DNA of 64,000 nt from JBCAWW01 sp045106675 (GTDB taxonomy: Bacteria > Bacteroidota > Bacteroidia > J057), in assembly GCA_045106675.1 (NCBI GenBank), contig JBGCFA010000014.1, positions 35,567 through 99,566 on the forward strand, given 5' to 3'. Positions 62,861 through 64,000 of the stretch are shown here, piece by piece (position 1 is the first letter of the stretch; the number at the start of each line of letters is the position of its first letter). The notes below the pieces were generated by a model that had not been told where the DNA came from, searched no databases, and saw only the letters and a list, made by a program, of their open reading frames with translations. Both the position numbers and the translations under genes were made by a program.

Positions 62861-63493
62861 ATGATCTCGAAAGCGATCAGATTGATCCGTGATGAACTCA
62901 GCGTTTACGTTGAAAACAATCAACGCCTGAATGAAAACTTCAAGGCGAAGGATGTGGTATTGGCCAATATCTCCGCTCTAGAAGAAGAGGCTAAGGACTT
63001 CCGCAAAAAGATCATCGTTACGATGGTCAATGTCGAGGAAGAAAGTGCCTTGAAAAATACGCGCAACGTCCGCAAGACAGCCACTGGTTTAGAATATATC
63101 AAGCCTCCTGTACATCTGAATCTTTACCTCCTCTTTAGTTCACTACCTGAAAAAGACGACAAAGAAGATTCTTACGAATTTGCCCTGCATAGACTTTCCT
63201 TGGTGATTGAATTTTTTCAATCTCGACAACGCTTTTGCTTGTTCAATTCACCGGACTCTAGCTTGGCAGATGATGATACTATAACAGAAGATGAAAAAGA
63301 AGAACTCCGCATCTATATGGAGCTCTACACTTTGACTTTTGAGCAAATCAACCACCTCTGGGGATCCTTGGGAGGTAAGCAGGTGCCCTCTGTGATGTAC
63401 AAAGCAAGATTGGTCAAGATACAGCGTGAAATCACCTCTCCTGCTCCGATAATCGAAGAAATTCAAGGAGATGTAGGCCACAAAAACAATTAA
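62861..63493 (+). CDS. DUF4255/Pvc16-family protein, cap component of a contractile injection system
   Basis: The ATG at 62861 (MISKAIRLIRDELSVY) is chosen over an upstream TTG because relatives start at this residue. The 210-residue protein matches the Pvc16 N-terminal (DUF4255) family: an ISKAIRLIRDEL helix at the start, then KIIVTMVNVEEESALKN, PPVHLNLYLLFSSL and the FALHRLSLVIEFFQSRQRF block near 115-135, then a YTLTFEQINHLWGSLGG segment near 170-186. In Photorhabdus PVC, Serratia Afp and related extracellular contractile injection systems this protein caps the sheath-tube end. It is usually among the first genes of the eCIS operon, as here. The stop lies 3 bases before the next ATG. Confidence 0.87.
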   Translation: MISKAIRLIRDELSVYVENNQRLNENFKAKDVVLANISALEEEAKDFRKKIIVTMVNVEEESALKNTRNVRKTATGLEYIKPPVHLNLYLLFSSLPEKDDKEDSYEFALHRLSLVIEFFQSRQRFCLFNSPDSSLADDDTITEDEKEELRIYMELYTLTFEQINHLWGSLGGKQVPSVMYKARLVKIQREITSPAPIIEEIQGDVGHKNN

Positions 63494-63496
63494 AGC

Positions 63497-64000
63497 ATGC
63501 CGATAGGGATCAATTATAAAAGACTAGTCGAAATCCACATCCTGCAGGAGTACTTTCTCCGTGCCAAGGATGAGGAGGATGTCTTTGGCATGGATCAAGC
63601 AGCGTTCGACGCCTTAATCGCTGAAAAAATAAAGCGTCAAAAATATAATATTCACAATGAACTTTTAATAGAACCGAGTCTGAGCACGAAGGCTTTATTG
63701 GCCCAGCAAAAACTACGGATTTTGTCCACGTCTTTGGGCTTCTTCTTAGCGAGCCAACTGTCTGAGCGAGCCGGGGATGCAGGCTTGATGCAATATAGTC
63801 CTTATCTACCCTTGAAGAGAACGGAAGCCTTGATCTTTTCTATGCGTCCGCAACGTCTCAGCAATTTTAAAAGTTTTACTCAGCAGAGATTGGATCGACG
63901 TTTGCCGGCGATCTATTATTTTTCCAATCTCTCCGAGAACGATTTACTCCCTCCTGCCGATAAGAATGCTCCTTCATTGTCACTGCCTGTAATGGCTGAG
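63497..64000 (+). CDS. Second gene of the putative eCIS operon, cut by the window edge
   Basis: An ATG at 63497 follows the Pvc16 stop by 3 bases, and the frame is open for 168 codons to the window edge. It starts MPIGINYKRLVEIHILQEYF and is helical, charged and soluble at first, with no signal peptide or membrane segment. I do not recognise it. Hypothetical proteins in this position, between the Pvc16 gene and the tail-sheath gene, are common in Bacteroidota eCIS loci. Translational coupling suggests a structural or assembly protein. Downstream sequence is needed to name it. Confidence 0.75.
   Translation, partial: MPIGINYKRLVEIHILQEYFLRAKDEEDVFGMDQAAFDALIAEKIKRQKYNIHNELLIEPSLSTKALLAQQKLRILSTSLGFFLASQLSERAGDAGLMQYSPYLPLKRTEALIFSMRPQRLSNFKSFTQQRLDRRLPAIYYFSNLSENDLLPPADKNAPSLSLPVMAE

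Noticed and set aside
1..64000. CRISPR array, tRNA or rRNA genes
   Set aside because: I found no regular spacer-repeat array and no cloverleaf or rRNA-like sequence. The tandem repeats seen are only two or three units.

Overview
The window looks like chromosomal DNA from a marine-type Bacteroidota, most likely a Saprospiria/Lewinella-like member of the phylum. The support is indirect: many secreted proteins carry type IX secretion (T9SS) C-terminal sorting domains (types A and B), there are PKD-rich adhesins, TAnnTTTG-type promoter -7 elements, Shine-Dalgarno-poor starts, a Bacteroidota-specific DUF4295 gene beside rpmG, and moderate GC. I saw no rRNA, tRNA, CRISPR array or insertion sequence.

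Layout. 1-7.7 kb: the 3' part of a giant modular T9SS protein (sugar-dehydrogenase-like propeller, two CxxCH haem motifs, lectin, PA14, PKD and carbohydrate-binding modules) and a TonB-C/TPR protein. 7.8-9.4 kb: carotenoid hydroxylase and lytic transglycosylase. 9.6-15 kb: two adjacent degenerate (pseudo)kinases with a membrane anchor, convergent with a multi-PAS histidine kinase. 15.4-21.4 kb: a leftward run of topoisomerase III, class III CoA-transferase, metallophosphoesterase and a GH144-like lipoprotein. 21.5-27.5 kb: homogentisate dioxygenase, M24 peptidase, AraC regulator, SRPBCC protein and a flavoprotein. 27.7-43.3 kb: a 1,901-residue PKD adhesin, fRMsr, a small outer-membrane protein, a CCA-adding enzyme homologue and two large T9SS proteins (sugar-dehydrogenase-like and sortilin-like). 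44.2-52 kb: a tight leftward operon of radical SAM/SPASM protein, SLC12-like transporter, RND adaptor, RND pump and MazG. 52-61 kb: a glycine-rich T9SS protein, two paralogous small surface proteins, an SGNH hydrolase, an RRM protein, a GT-C-like membrane protein and a beta-helix T9SS protein. 61.2-64 kb: DUF4295 and rpmG, an orphan LytTR response regulator, then a Pvc16/DUF4255 gene with a coupled downstream gene cut by the window edge. This last pair looks like the first genes of an extracellular contractile injection system (eCIS) locus.

The most unusual signal is not a gene. The hexamer GAACGC occurs about 60 times on the two strands by my hand count. In roughly three quarters of cases it directly follows a tiny perfect hairpin of 3-6 bp with a loop of mostly 3 nt. 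The stem sequence changes from copy to copy while staying self-complementary, and the AACGC tail stays constant. Copies lie in genes and between genes, in both orientations relative to transcription and in all reading frames. That points to a DNA-level element rather than a protein or RNA signal. I do not recognise it as a described family.
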